The translations under genes were made by a program, and so were the position numbers. Positions 44,014 to 54,803 of a stretch of DNA of 64,000 bases are shown piece after piece. The notes under the pieces were generated by a model. The model saw only the letters and a list, made by a program, of their open reading frames with translations, made no database searches and was not told the origin of the DNA. The stretch comes from Actinomycetota bacterium. GTDB taxonomy: Bacteria > Actinomycetota > Thermoleophilia > Gaiellales > Gaiellaceae. The first letter of the stretch is position 1. The number at the start of each line of letters is the position of its first letter. The DNA lies in assembly GCA_003132665.1 (NCBI GenBank), contig PKYN01000019.1:238889-302888 (forward strand). Reading direction: 5' to 3'.

Positions 44014-44166
44014 GGACCCGTCGACCGGATGCGATCGGGGGGTCCGATGCGAGGACGCAGGCTTCGTTCGTAGCTGGAGGCTCCGGGCAGCGAAACGCTC
44101 AGAACTCGCCATCCGCAGACAGCCCAGTTGCTCGCCCCTGCTAATGCTGTCGAGAGACTCGGGCGC

Positions 44167-44385
44167 TCAAGAATCTCTTCCCCGGGGCTTCGACTCCGGG
44201 TCGTTTGACTCGACCATTCCGGCGCTTCTGTCCCAGAGCGATACGGTGCGCCCTTCCGTGACCAGGTGGCCGTAGGCCTCACGCGCCTGTTCTTCCGTCT
44301 CGTACTCGTCTTCCGTATCGAGTGGAGGGAGCCACTCGATAGCGGCTCGCGTGAACATGCGCTCGCGAATGAACCAGCGTCCCAT
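44167..44385 (-). CDS. Small hypothetical protein
   Basis: 72 residues beginning MGRWFIRERMFTRAAIEWLPP, with an acidic EDEYETEEQAREAYGHLVTEGRTVSLWDR segment that looks like a small folded alpha-beta domain. No family recognised. Composition matches coding sequence. It is isolated between the HEAT/zinc protein and a membrane gene. Confidence 0.45.
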   Translation of the reverse strand: MGRWFIRERMFTRAAIEWLPPLDTEDEYETEEQAREAYGHLVTEGRTVSLWDRSAGMVESNDPESKPRGRDS

Positions 44386-44547
44386 GCTCGGAATCTAGAG
44401 CATCCCTAGCTCACGAACGTCGATTGATGAAAAGAAGGGCCGGCACTGTCCCCGACCAGGTGTGTCGGAATCGCGCCCCGAACGTGAACCCAACACCCTC
44501 CCCGTGAATCGTGACCCGAACAGGTTGTCTTGCGCGGGAAAACTGAC

Positions 44548-45051
44548 CTACCAATAGTGGCGGACGGCGAACCCTATCTCCGCCGTGAGCCAGAAGACCA
44601 CGAACGCGCACGACAGGAGAGTCATCATGAAGCTAACAGAGGGCTTCTTGAGGACGGCCCAGTTCCACAAGCCTCGGTCCGGCCGGTACCGCTTGTACTG
44701 AAGTCCCTTCCTTACGATCACGTCCAGTTCGTCCTGGGTCACCAGAAAGAAGTGATTGAACGCGGGAGTGAGCTTCGCCTCGATGTCCTCGACCTGTCGC
44801 TCCCACCGAACATGCCAATACCGGCTCCCGAGATTCACCAGGAGCCAGAGCAACGAAGCGACGAAACCGAGTCCTCCCAGCAGGAGGGCGAACTTAACGC
44901 TTCGGACGGCGAAGAAACCGGTGCCGATCGCCGTGTTGAGGACGAGGAAGTAGTTTGAACGCTGCCAGAAGAGCTGGATCTCGAAGTTCCTCGTCTCAAG
45001 AGCCAACTTGTACTCGGCGACTTTGGCGGGATCGGGGGGGTCGCTATCCAC
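44548..45051 (-). CDS. Four-helix membrane protein, RipA-like
   Basis: 167 residues. The N-terminal YKLALETRNFEIQLFWQRSNYFLVLNTAIG leads into a first helix pair (about 30-72), a cytoplasmic segment (RYWHVRWERQVEDIEAKL to FLVTQDELDVIVRKG) and a last helix pair (about 137-160). The E-x2-LFWxRSxYF pattern recalls the RipA family of membrane proteins, but that assignment is tentative. Leftward, downstream of enolase but not in its operon direction gap. Confidence 0.55.
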   Translation of the reverse strand: MDSDPPDPAKVAEYKLALETRNFEIQLFWQRSNYFLVLNTAIGTGFFAVRSVKFALLLGGLGFVASLLWLLVNLGSRYWHVRWERQVEDIEAKLTPAFNHFFLVTQDELDVIVRKGLQYKRYRPDRGLWNWAVLKKPSVSFMMTLLSCAFVVFWLTAEIGFAVRHYW

Positions 45052-45362
45052 GCGTACAGGATCTCACGACGTCGCCTCGTATGCGAACGCGCTTCAGCCA
45101 GATGGTGCGAAAGTGTCTGGACTCAGCGCTCTTCTTTTTGCGGGCGTTTGCTCCGTATCGAACATGCGCTGCGCTGAGGAGCCGCTTGTGGAGCAGCCGG
45201 AAAAGCCCGTCTCGTTGGCGAGGAGTGCGGTGAGCTGACGGTCATATCTCAGCTGGAGATCTGTGAAGCCGCGAACCACTCGGGCCTCACGCCGGGTGCC
45301 GGCGGTGCAAGGCTCCCGCTTTTGTCAAGGCGTGATTTGGGCCGGAAAAGAGTTTGTGCTGA
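45052..45362. other. Intergenic stretch with no gene seen
   Basis: About 310 bases between the RipA-like gene start and the enolase end. Short frames are present on both strands but lack start sites with ribosome-binding signals or plausible protein sequence. No tRNA, aptamer or hairpin with a T-run was recognised. It may hold the promoter of the RipA-like gene. Confidence 0.5.
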
Positions 45363-47192
<1,830 letters not shown>

Positions 47193-47193
<1 letters not shown>

Positions 47194-48464
47194 TAGGCGT
47201 GGACTGTCCGGGCGTAGCGCCTGAATGACCTCACCCCCTCCAGCGCCGAGACGAGCGGCATCCCCTCCCGCCACTCGACGACAGGGACGCCTAAGCATTC
47301 GTAACGGTAACGAAGCGCATCGCGCCAGAGACGCCAGACGCGAAGCGAGAGCTCGCCGAGCGAGTCGTCCTCTCCGACTGCGTACTCGAGCGGCGAGACA
47401 TCGACAATTGCGAGATCGAATCCGCGCCGGCGCAGGTCGAGCAGGGCATCGATCGTCCGCTCGTCGAGCAGTGGAGTCAGCGCGATCACGAGCGACTGCG
47501 GTGGCAGGGTGTGGCTAGGGACCGTGTCGATCTTCCGCCACGCATATGAGAAGTGAACCTCCGTCTTGAGCAGCGTCTCGACGATCCTGTATAGCTGCTC
47601 GGAGCCTCCGGCGGGCGTCAACCAACGCACGATGCCGCCGAAGCTCACGAGCCCGACCCGATCGCGCCTCTCGAGGTAGGCGGTGGCTAGTGCCGTCGTG
47701 GCTCGCACCGCTCGGTCGAGAGTGCCCTCGCCGGCACGGCGCGCCTCGGCGAAGCTGTCGACGAATAGCACGACGTCGGCGTTTCGCTCCGGGTGACTCT
47801 CGTTCACGTGCAGAGTTTGCCGGCGGGCGCTTGTGCGCCAGTTGATCCTGCGCACCTGATCGCCGGGGCTGAACTGTCGTATGTCGGCGAACTCGATCCC
47901 GTCACCCTTGACTCGTGCAACCTGGTTGCCCGTGTAGGGCTGCGTTTCCACCGGATCGATCAATTGCCGCAACCGCTCCGCGCTTGGATATACGCGCAGA
48001 GCGAGCGCGGGCTCTATCCGCGTCTCGTCAACGACCAGACCGAAGCGATCGAATGCCCTCAATCTCACGGCGCCGAGCCGATAGGCGCCCCAGCGCCGAC
48101 AACGGATCCCGAGCGGTATTACACGAGACTCATCAAGCCCGAAGTGCATCGTCTGAGGAGGATCCTGCTTGAGCTCGAGGCCGAAGGGGAGCACGGGCTC
48201 GAGTTCGAGTCGCTCGATCCCCGTTTCCGACCCGAGCGTCAACGTCAGGTCGAGATCCTCGCCTTCGACGGCGACTGTTCGCCCGAGCGATAGCTCGACG
48301 GCGACGTGTTGCGCAGGGAGGCGAGCGAGACCGATCGAGAGGAAGAGCACGAAGGGCGCTGCCAGCGACACGAGCTCTGGCCGACCGAGAATGATCGCGG
48401 CCAGCAGGCCAACCGCGGCGAGCGCCGCGTACGCGCGCAGCTTCGGCAGCGCCGCTCGTCTCAT
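47193..48464 (-). CDS. DUF58 domain protein
   Basis: 423-residue DUF58 protein: two N-terminal membrane helices (about 8-45), a beta-rich domain, the DUF58 signature EFADIRQFSPGDQVRRINW near residue 215, and a von Willebrand A-like end with VVLFVDS and LVIALTPLLDE. DUF58 proteins are usual partners of MoxR AAA ATPases. Start ATG 48464 overlaps the MoxR stop (ATGA); the frame continues upstream but that part reads as MoxR antisense-free shadow. Confidence 0.88.
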
Positions 48465-49429
48465 CTGCCGGCCTCGGCCGTCTCCGCGGGTGGGGTCGGC
48501 ACGGTCTCGAGTATCTCCCGCACAACATCCTCGCCGCTTATCTGCTGTACCCACAGCTCAGGTCGCAGTGAGATTCGGTGCGCGAGAGCCGGTACGGCGA
48601 CAGCCTTGACGTCTTCGGGCGTAACGAAGTCGCGTCCAGCGAGCGCGGCGCGGCAGCGCGCGAGCTTCATCAATGCGAGCGAGCCGCGCGGGCTCGCACC
48701 GACCTGAGCGCGCGGGCTTTCTCGCGTCGCCGCGACGAGGTCGACGATGTAGAGCTGGATCGGCTCCGAAACATGGACGTCCTCAATGGCACGCTGCATC
48801 TCCAGGAGCCCCGCCGCGTCAATGACCGGCTCCAGCTTCGTCTCGTCGCTACGGCGCTCGATCCGGCGATCCAGCACCTTGACCTCGTCGAGCCGCCCCG
48901 GGTAGCCGATCGAGAGGCGCAGCAGGAAGCGGTCGAGCTGGGCCTCCGGAAGGGGATAGGTTCCTTCGTACTCGATCGGGTTCTGAGTCGCGAGCACGAG
49001 GAACGGAGGCGCGAGCGGCCGCGTCTCGCCCTCGACGGTGACCTGGCGCTCCTGCATCGCCTCCAGCAGCGCCGCCTGCGTTTTCGGGGGAGTGCGGTTG
49101 ATCTCGTCGGCAAGGAGCAGGTTGGTGAAGATCGGGCCGGGCCGGAACTCAAAGTCACTGGTGCGCTGGTTGTAGATCGAGGAGCCGGTCACGTCCGCTG
49201 GCATCAGGTCCGGGGTGAACTGGATACGGGTGAAACGCATCTCGGTGACCTGCGCAAACGAGCGCGCGATCAGAGTCTTGGCAAGACCGGGGTAATCGTC
49301 GATCAGCACGTGGCCGTCGGCGAGCATGCCCATCAGCACGAGCTCGAGTGCCTCGCGTTTCCCGATCACGACACGCTCGACCTCGTCCAGAATGGGCCGT
49401 GCGTGGCCTGCGACTTCCTCGACTCTCAT
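48461..49429 (-). CDS. MoxR-family AAA+ ATPase
   Basis: 322-residue AAA+ ATPase thought to act as a chaperone or maturase for vWA-domain partners. Walker A is the family variant DDYPGLAKT, Walker B LLLADEINRTPPKTQAALLEAMQE, sensor 1 LATQNPIEYEG. It overlaps its neighbours on both sides by a few bases, indicating tight coupling with the 171-residue membrane gene and DUF58. Confidence 0.93.
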   Translation of the reverse strand: MRVEEVAGHARPILDEVERVVIGKREALELVLMGMLADGHVLIDDYPGLAKTLIARSFAQVTEMRFTRIQFTPDLMPADVTGSSIYNQRTSDFEFRPGPIFTNLLLADEINRTPPKTQAALLEAMQERQVTVEGETRPLAPPFLVLATQNPIEYEGTYPLPEAQLDRFLLRLSIGYPGRLDEVKVLDRRIERRSDETKLEPVIDAAGLLEMQRAIEDVHVSEPIQLYIVDLVAATRESPRAQVGASPRGSLALMKLARCRAALAGRDFVTPEDVKAVAVPALAHRISLRPELWVQQISGEDVVREILETVPTPPAETAEAGR

Positions 49430-49944
49430 TAGATCGCCTCCAGATCCTCGATTAGCGCTCTTAGCTCATCAGAACTCAAACCTCGCGCGAAACGGTTCTC
49501 CGGCGGCTCCTGTTCTTCCTCGAGCAGTCGCCAGAGGCGCTCGCTCATAACCTCCCGCGCGCGCTCGGGCTCGCGCTCGAGAACGATGCCGTAGCGACGA
49601 GCGAGCGCCACCGCGGCGATCTGGCGAACGAGCGGGCGAAATCTAATCCGTAGATCGAAGGCACTTTGCCGAGCCGCGCGCAGGTTCCGTTCTATCCAGC
49701 GAACTTGCCGAAGGGACTGTGGCGCGGGTTGCTGCCGCCCGCCGCCCGAGCCGTACAGGGACGAGACGACGGGCATCGCCTGCCGCAACCAGGCAATGAG
49801 GCCGATAAGCCCGAGTGCGAGCAGAAAGAACAGGTACGCAGCGAGAGCAAGCGCTCGGACATGCGTACCAAGTCGCAGAGCCGTCGCAAACACGCCGGCG
49901 CCAACCGCCGCGGCCACCGACAGCCGGATGATCGCGCCCCTCAT
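49429..49944 (-). CDS. Two-helix membrane protein, operon partner of MoxR
   Basis: 171 residues. Two hydrophobic helices at about 5-25 and 31-52, then a cytoplasmic helical domain with LARRYGIVLEREPERAREVMSERLWRLL. Not assigned to a family, but a protein like this often lies between DUF4129 and MoxR genes. ATG overlaps the stop of the DUF4129 gene. Confidence 0.75.
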   Translation of the reverse strand: MRGAIIRLSVAAAVGAGVFATALRLGTHVRALALAAYLFFLLALGLIGLIAWLRQAMPVVSSLYGSGGGRQQPAPQSLRQVRWIERNLRAARQSAFDLRIRFRPLVRQIAAVALARRYGIVLEREPERAREVMSERLWRLLEEEQEPPENRFARGLSSDELRALIEDLEAI

Positions 49945-50861
49945 CGACCGCCTCGAAGCTCGGCCGAAAGCTGACCCAGCGCCGACAGCGCGTCGCCGCG
50001 CATCGACTCGTCGATCGCGTGCTTGCTGAACTTGGCGCGCTCGAAAAGCGAGGTTAAACCGGCGATCGATTGTCCGCTCGCGTGCAGGTGCTGCAACGCT
50101 CGTGCGAGGTACTCGAGCGGAGCCTCGGGAGGGTTGCGCGCGATGCCAGCCTCGCCGAGCGCGAGCTCCATGCGCGCGTAAGCCTTGATCACGGCCCGGC
50201 GAGGATCGCGCTCACTCTCGAGATCGTCGATTCCAGCCTCGATCGCGCTCGCCAACCTCTCGGCTCGTTCCGAGGGGGTGAAGACGCTACTCCGGCGATG
50301 CCTCAACACCAAGACGACGAGCGCGGCGAGCGCCAAGCCGGCGAGGACAGCCAAGGCGAGCCAATGGATACCTAGTCCACCCCCGTGCGTGGATGCAGTG
50401 GGCTCAACGTGCGTGGGCGATCCGGGATGCCGGTGTGGGGGCACGGTTGGCGTGGTTGTGTTACTGCCCTTACGTTGGTAGAGAAACACGAACGCGACGA
50501 TCGGTGTAGCGAAAACGACGAGCAGGAGCAGGTAGAGCGGCAGCATTTCCCGGTGCGAAACCGGCGGCCGCTCGATAGCGATTGCGGACCGATTGCGGAT
50601 CCGCCCGGACTTCAAGATCGAGACCAACAGAGCGAGGGTTAGGAACCCAAACGCGATTAGCACCAGGAGCACATATCCGAACCCGATCGAGACATGACGA
50701 GCAGCCGGTGGTGATCCGAGACGAGAGTGCACCCCGGGAATTACGAACGCAAGGCCGAAGACGAGGAGCGCGAGCGCAGCCGCGAGAACGCCCGTTTGCC
50801 AGAGTCCCCAAGGTGCCGGAGCGTCAGCCCGGATCTCTCGCGCTACTCGCTGCTCGCTCAC
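49941..50861 (-). CDS. DUF4129 membrane protein, first gene of fluoride operon
   Basis: 306 residues from GTG 50861: four hydrophobic helices (roughly 15-37, 52-80, 105-127, 160-180) and a C-terminal DUF4129 domain (SDPRRAVIKAYARMELALGEAG, then PLEYLARAL). The first ATG in frame (50921) lies inside aptamer 4 and so cannot be the start; AAGGAGG at 50875-50869 fits GTG 50861. The Shine-Dalgarno is complementary to the aptamer's P1 strand. Confidence 0.85.
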   Translation of the reverse strand: MSEQRVAREIRADAPAPWGLWQTGVLAAALALLVFGLAFVIPGVHSRLGSPPAARHVSIGFGYVLLVLIAFGFLTLALLVSILKSGRIRNRSAIAIERPPVSHREMLPLYLLLLVVFATPIVAFVFLYQRKGSNTTTPTVPPHRHPGSPTHVEPTASTHGGGLGIHWLALAVLAGLALAALVVLVLRHRRSSVFTPSERAERLASAIEAGIDDLESERDPRRAVIKAYARMELALGEAGIARNPPEAPLEYLARALQHLHASGQSIAGLTSLFERAKFSKHAIDESMRGDALSALGQLSAELRGGR

Positions 50862-50893
50862 ACACACGCCTCCTTGGAATCGCCGATGCTCCT

Positions 50894-50910
50894 GACCGCC
50901 CGAAGCGGTC
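50894..50910 (-). other. Hairpin between aptamer 4 and its gene
   Basis: GACCGC/GCGGTC with a five-base loop follows P1 of aptamer 4 directly. No T-run follows, so it is not an intrinsic terminator; it may be part of the expression platform. Confidence 0.5.
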
Positions 50911-50962
50911 ATAGAGGCCATCAGCGCCGGAGGGCGCGCTCGAAGGCGAGCCTCATCGCCTA
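50909..50962 (-). ncRNA. Fluoride riboswitch 4 (crcB motif)
   Basis: Read leftwards: GGCGATGAGGCTCGCC (50960-50945), P2 GCGCC/GGCGC, then GCTGATGGCCTCTA (50924-50911). Pseudoknot and P1 (GAGGCU/GGCCUC) are intact. GCCTC of P1 is complementary to GAGGC overlapping the Shine-Dalgarno of the DUF4129 gene. It heads the DUF4129-MoxR-DUF58-enolase operon. ACGCTAT, a candidate -10 box, lies six bases upstream. Confidence 0.93.
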
Positions 50963-51011
50963 TTCAATAGCGTAACTGACGAAGAGGGATGCCCGCGCCG
51001 AAATCTTCCGG

Positions 51012-51017
51012 TAATAT
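51012..51017 (+). promoter_or_regulatory. Candidate -10 box of fluoride riboswitch 5
   Basis: TAATAT in GGTAATAT lies eight bases before aptamer 5, with the same sequence and spacing as before aptamer 2. The leftward promoter of aptamer 4 lies about 45 bases away, so both operons start from one ~60-base region. Confidence 0.45.
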
Positions 51018-51023
51018 CGCTCA

Positions 51024-51074
51024 TCCGCGATGAGGCTCGCGCGAGTTGTGCCTTCGGGCTGATGGCCTCTACCG
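51024..51074 (+). ncRNA. Fluoride riboswitch 5 (crcB motif)
   Basis: CGCGATGAGGCTCGCG (51026-51041), P2 GCC/GGC with a TTCG loop, then GCTGATGGCCTCTA (51058-51071). The pseudoknot arms have co-changed to CGCG/CGCG relative to GGCG/CGCC in the other copies. CCUCU is complementary to the AGGAGG of the antiporter gene at about 51100. Back to back with aptamer 4. Confidence 0.93.
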
Positions 51075-51111
51075 AGTTACGGCAGCGGCATTGGGCCCTT
51101 AGGAGGTATCG

Positions 51112-52272
51112 ATGAGCGAGCTTGCAATTGCGGCGGTCTTGACGGCGACGGTTCTCCTCGCGAGCACGATCTCGGTTGAGATTGGGCTTTCGGTGGCATT
51201 GGTCGAGCTAGCGCTAGGAATCGGCGTCGGCAACGCCTTTCACATCAGCCCGCCCGACTGGTTGACCTTCATCGGCTCCTTCGCCGGGATCGTGCTCACC
51301 TTTCTCGCCGGCGCCGAGGTCAACGTGCCTCAGTTCAAGCGTGACTGGCGCGGCAGTCTCATGCTCGGTGGTGTCTCCTTTCTGGCGCCGTTTGCCGTTG
51401 TAGGCGCGTTCGCCTACTTCGCACTTGGCTGGAATCGCGGCCAGGCCGAGATCGCCGGTATCGCCCTCTCGACCACCAGCCTCGCCGTCGTCTACGCCGT
51501 CTTAGTGGAGACCGGGCTCAACCGGACCCTGATCGGCAAGCGGCTGATGGCGGCGACCTTCGTAACCGACTTCAGCGTCGCCGCCGCGCTTTCGATTCTC
51601 TTCATCAAGCCGAGCGTGTGGATCATCCCTTTCCTTGCCGTTTCGGTGCTTCTGATCTTCGGGCTGCCGCGCCTGGCGCCCTGGTTCTTCAAGCGCTATG
51701 GCAATCGCGTGATCGAGCCCGAAATAAAGCTCGTCTTCGCCGTCCTCTTCGTCCTTATGTGGCTCGGCGGCAGAGCGCACTCGCAGGCCGTGCTTCCCGC
51801 CTTCGTCCTCGGGCTCGTGCTCTCGAGCCACTACATCCAGCACCGCCGAGAGCAGGAGCGTCTCCGCGTCGTCGCCTTCGCCTTCTTGACACCTTTCTTC
51901 TTCCTCAAGGGCGGCATGAGCGTCTCCCTCGGCGCGCTCTGGGCCAACCTCGGACTGCTCGGCCTGCTTTTTGCGGCCAAGATGGTGCCGAAACTGGCGG
52001 CCGTCTACCCGCTCGCTCGTCGCTACACGGCGCCGCACGGAGCGTTCACGACCCTGCTCATGTCGACCGGACTCACCTTCGGCGCGATCTCGTCGCTCTA
52101 CGGGCTCAACGCCGGCATTATCGACCGCACCCAGTTCTCGCTATTGATCGCGGTCGTGATCCTCTCGGCGATAGTGCCCACGGCAATCGCCCAGCGCTTC
52201 TTCCAACCGAGCGAGAGTGATGAGCGAGACATGCTCGAGCTTGAGAGTGCCTTGGAATTGAGGCACTCGTAG
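51112..52272 (+). CDS. CPA2-type cation:proton antiporter under fluoride control
   Basis: 386-residue membrane protein with 11-13 helices of the Kef/NhaS-like Na+/H+ exchanger family (EIGLSVALVELALGIGVGNAF, FLAGAEVN, TSLAVVYAVLVETGL, FVLGLVLSSHY). It ends shortly after the last helix, without an RCK/TrkA-N domain. Headed by riboswitch 5 with an AGGAGG ribosome site. Na+/H+ antiporter-like genes are known fluoride riboswitch targets; it may restore pH lost as HF enters the cell. A second, broken copy of its end lies at 53655. Confidence 0.9.
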   Translation: MSELAIAAVLTATVLLASTISVEIGLSVALVELALGIGVGNAFHISPPDWLTFIGSFAGIVLTFLAGAEVNVPQFKRDWRGSLMLGGVSFLAPFAVVGAFAYFALGWNRGQAEIAGIALSTTSLAVVYAVLVETGLNRTLIGKRLMAATFVTDFSVAAALSILFIKPSVWIIPFLAVSVLLIFGLPRLAPWFFKRYGNRVIEPEIKLVFAVLFVLMWLGGRAHSQAVLPAFVLGLVLSSHYIQHRREQERLRVVAFAFLTPFFFLKGGMSVSLGALWANLGLLGLLFAAKMVPKLAAVYPLARRYTAPHGAFTTLLMSTGLTFGAISSLYGLNAGIIDRTQFSLLIAVVILSAIVPTAIAQRFFQPSESDERDMLELESALELRHS

Positions 52273-52327
52273 CCGTCTGAATCTGTCTGAGGAAAGAACA
52301 CCGAATCCACAAAAGCTCAAGCTTGAC

Positions 52328-53590
52328 GTGAAAGAAACGCTTCCAGAACGCCCAGAGGTAGAGAAGAGCGAAAGAACCTCGGTGGCTGTGAGCGCCGCAA
52401 AGCAGTCCAACGTCCGAATCCTGGGCTGGACCGCTTTTTGGAGCGGAATGTCCCAGGAGATGGTTTACCCGCTTCTCCCAATCTTCCTCGTCGTAGCCCT
52501 TAGCTCGTCCAAGACCGCGCTGGGTGTCGTCGAAGGACTTCTCGGAGTCGGAGTAACTCTCGCTCGCTATTTGAGCGGACGCGCCGTCGACCGTGGTCGC
52601 TCACCGCTACGGTTAACTCGTTTTTCTTATGCCGTCTCGTTGATCGCTCGCCCCTTGATCGCCGCCGCTCCCTCTGTAGTGGCTGTCGGCATTCTCCGAG
52701 TAGCCGACGGACTCGGCAAGGGCGGCAAGGACGCTCCCAGAGACGTCTTAGTCGCAGCAGATGCAGACGATGAGGCAATGGGGCGCTCCTTTGGCCTCCA
52801 AGTCATGCTTGACACCCTTGGCTCAGTCGCCGGGCCCTTAGCTGCGGCCGGCATTCTGTTCGTTGTCGGTCAAAGCGCGGGAGGTCTCCGGCTCGCCTTC
52901 GCACTCGCGTCTCTTCCCGCTTTCGGAGCGATTTATCAACTACGGCGCGCTCATGACGTGGCACCTCGGGGAAAGCACGTGAACGTCTCCATCAGGAGCC
53001 TGCCCCGACCATTCTTCATCCTGCTCATCGCAGTCACCCTCTTCGGTATCGCAAACTCAAGCGACACCCTCCTACTGCTCCGAGCCCACGGCGCCGGCCT
53101 GAACGCCGCGTACCTGGCCGTCCTCTTTGCGGGCTTCAACCTCGTCTATGCACTGCTCGCTGTCCCCGCCGGGGTTCTCTCCGACCGGATCGGCCGTCGG
53201 CCACTGTTGATCGTCGCCTGGATCGCTTATGCCGCCACCTATGCTGGTTTTGCCTTTGCCAGCCGGGCCTGGCAGCTTATCGCGCTCTTCTTGGGTTACG
53301 GGGTTTACTACGCCATCGCGCAAGGCACTATCAAGGCTTGGGTCGTCGGCCTTGTGCCCGAAGAGCGGCGCGGTGCAGCCTTCGGCCTCATTGCTGCTGC
53401 CAGTGGACTCCTTCTTCTGCCGGCCAGCGTGATTGCGGGCGTTCTTTGGGATTCCTTCGGGCCAAAGCCGGCGTTCCTCTTTGGTTCTATCGCCGCACTG
53501 GCCGCTCTGGCTGTGGTGATTCTGTCTCCGAGTTTGCGCCGACAGATCGAAACAAAGTCTCAGTCGATTGACTCGACCAGCTCGGCGTAG
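52328..53590 (+). CDS. MFS transporter downstream of the antiporter
   Basis: 420-residue major facilitator protein with about twelve helices; DRGRSPLRLTRFSYAV after helix 2 and GVLSDRIGRRPLLIV are the typical loops. GTG start at 52328, 55 bases after the antiporter, so it is probably in the riboswitch-5 transcript. It is flanked on both sides by antiporter sequence (intact before, C-terminal remnant after), which suggests it was inserted between repeats or that a duplicate antiporter decayed. Confidence 0.85.
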   Translation: MKETLPERPEVEKSERTSVAVSAAKQSNVRILGWTAFWSGMSQEMVYPLLPIFLVVALSSSKTALGVVEGLLGVGVTLARYLSGRAVDRGRSPLRLTRFSYAVSLIARPLIAAAPSVVAVGILRVADGLGKGGKDAPRDVLVAADADDEAMGRSFGLQVMLDTLGSVAGPLAAAGILFVVGQSAGGLRLAFALASLPAFGAIYQLRRAHDVAPRGKHVNVSIRSLPRPFFILLIAVTLFGIANSSDTLLLLRAHGAGLNAAYLAVLFAGFNLVYALLAVPAGVLSDRIGRRPLLIVAWIAYAATYAGFAFASRAWQLIALFLGYGVYYAIAQGTIKAWVVGLVPEERRGAAFGLIAAASGLLLLPASVIAGVLWDSFGPKPAFLFGSIAALAALAVVILSPSLRRQIETKSQSIDSTSSA

Positions 53591-53654
53591 GTCTCGACGT
53601 AGCCTTCCGCGAGCAGATAGCAGGGTCGCGGCCAACCTCGGCCCTGCTCGGGAT

Positions 53655-53813
53655 GCCTTGAACGCCGACATCATCGACAGGACACGGTTCTCGCTTCTGA
53701 TCACGGTCGTCATCCTCTCGGCGATCGTGCCGACGGCGATCGCGCAGCGCTTCTTCCAGCCCGACGAGAGCGATGAGCGAGACACAATCGAGCTTGACCG
53801 CGTCTTCGAATAA
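53655..53813 (+). pseudogene. C-terminal remnant of a second cation:proton antiporter
   Basis: The translated piece LNADIIDRTRFSLLITVVILSAIVPTAIAQRFFQP-DESDERD and following residues match the end of the antiporter at 51112-52272 with few substitutions, but nothing of the first ~330 residues is present. DNA similarity between the two ends is high. It marks a duplication or gene replacement around the MFS gene. Confidence 0.85.
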
Positions 53814-53841
53814 ACGTAGTTCGAGGACAGCGGCGGATACG

Positions 53842-53881
53842 AACTCTGAGGCCGCGCTCAGGGGTTCGTACGTCGCACCTA
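53842..53881 (+). repeat. Flank block a of HARE module copy 4
   Basis: CGAACTCTGAGGCCGCGCTC followed by GGTTCGTACGTCGCA corresponds to block a at about 31101 and 32943 beside copies 2 and 3. The coding part that should follow is shortened. Confidence 0.55.
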
Positions 53882-54018
53882 AGGTCAGAGCCGCGTGCGA
53901 CCTCGCAGGCGCCCCTCTCTTGTGGAGCACAGTGAGATCCACCTTATCCGCGGGCTCGAATGGCGATCGGCCGCGCTTCCGAAGGTTGGGATGGGGCGTC
54001 TACGAAACCACCCGCGCG
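53882..54018 (+). pseudogene. HARE-like module copy 4, N-terminally deleted
   Basis: Only the second half of the winged-helix domain remains: ACDLAGAPLLWSTVRSTLSAG and RPRFRRLGWGVYETT align with the CDLVGEPMLWKSVKAAL and RFRRVRRGVYQLA parts of copy 3. The GARSN start and first helices are missing. It closes the fluoride island on its right side, as copy 3 does on its left. Confidence 0.6.
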
Positions 54019-54277
54019 ACAAAGGCTGGACGAGCGTCTAGTCGGTAGCCGGGACGAATCCCCATATTGCAACGGCGCCGAGCGCTCTCACCGCGCGGAG
54101 CGAGCGAGAAGCTGGTTTGAGCTCGTCCGGACTTCGGACCTCGATGCTTTCCGGATTTCGTTCCATAAGCCAATTGTAACATTTGACACGTTCTGCCACT
54201 AGCTCATATAGCCGGACGCCACGATCTCTGAGCATCAGTCGGGGTCCGGAACACTCAGCGAACGAAGAATGTGAACG

Positions 54278-54538
54278 ATGACGTCCTATGTGGGGATCCT
54301 TAACGAGGCCCAGATCGCCGTGCTTCGCTGGATTGCCGATGGCTGCCCCGATGGCGTGATGGAAGGCTTCGAGCACCGCATCTCTGCAGCGGTACCGCGA
54401 ACGCGCGACCTCGTACCGGTCAGCGGTCATGGGAAGACCTGGCGTGCCGAGATCACTGACCGCGGGCACGACTATCTTTCTCGGCTGTCCGCGGTGGGCG
54501 ATGGCGGAATGAGTGGATTCTGGACGCTGAGCGCTTGA
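54278..54538 (+). CDS. Small winged-helix-like protein
   Basis: 86 residues; LNEAQIAVLRWIADGCPDGVMEG and ISAAVPRTRDLVPVSGHGKTWRAEITDRGHDYL form a helix-turn-helix with wing that is common in actinobacterial accessory DNA. Expected to bind DNA; role unknown. Confidence 0.6.
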   Translation: MTSYVGILNEAQIAVLRWIADGCPDGVMEGFEHRISAAVPRTRDLVPVSGHGKTWRAEITDRGHDYLSRLSAVGDGGMSGFWTLSA

Positions 54539-54575
54539 CACAGCAGCGCGTAGTCAGCGAGGATGGGCGGCGCCA

Positions 54576-54803
54576 ATGGCAAGTCGCCCGTACCAGAACC
54601 ACTCGGAAGCCGAGCTACTCAATTGGCGGAGAGGCCATGAGGACGCTTTACGGGGGCTCAAGCGCAGGAAAAGTGATTTCGAGAAGCGGGTTGGCTCTCA
54701 TTTCTGGGAGTTCGAAGGCTACAAAGAGATAGAGGGCATGGAAAAGAACGTCTGGAGTGAAATCTCAGCTATCGACCGCGAGTTGGCTGCCCGCCGCAGC
54801 TAG
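54576..54803 (+). CDS. Small charged helical protein
   Basis: 75 residues from ATG 54576, rich in charged helices (HSEAELLNWRRGHEDALRGLKRRKSDFEKRVG). Possibly coiled coil. No family recognised. It lies between the winged-helix gene and the IetAS pair, followed by about 250 bases without a gene. Confidence 0.45.
   Translation: MASRPYQNHSEAELLNWRRGHEDALRGLKRRKSDFEKRVGSHFWEFEGYKEIEGMEKNVWSEISAIDRELAARRS

Noticed and set aside
45008-45279. Short frames on both strands between RipA-like gene and enolase
   Set aside because: No ribosome site and unconvincing composition.
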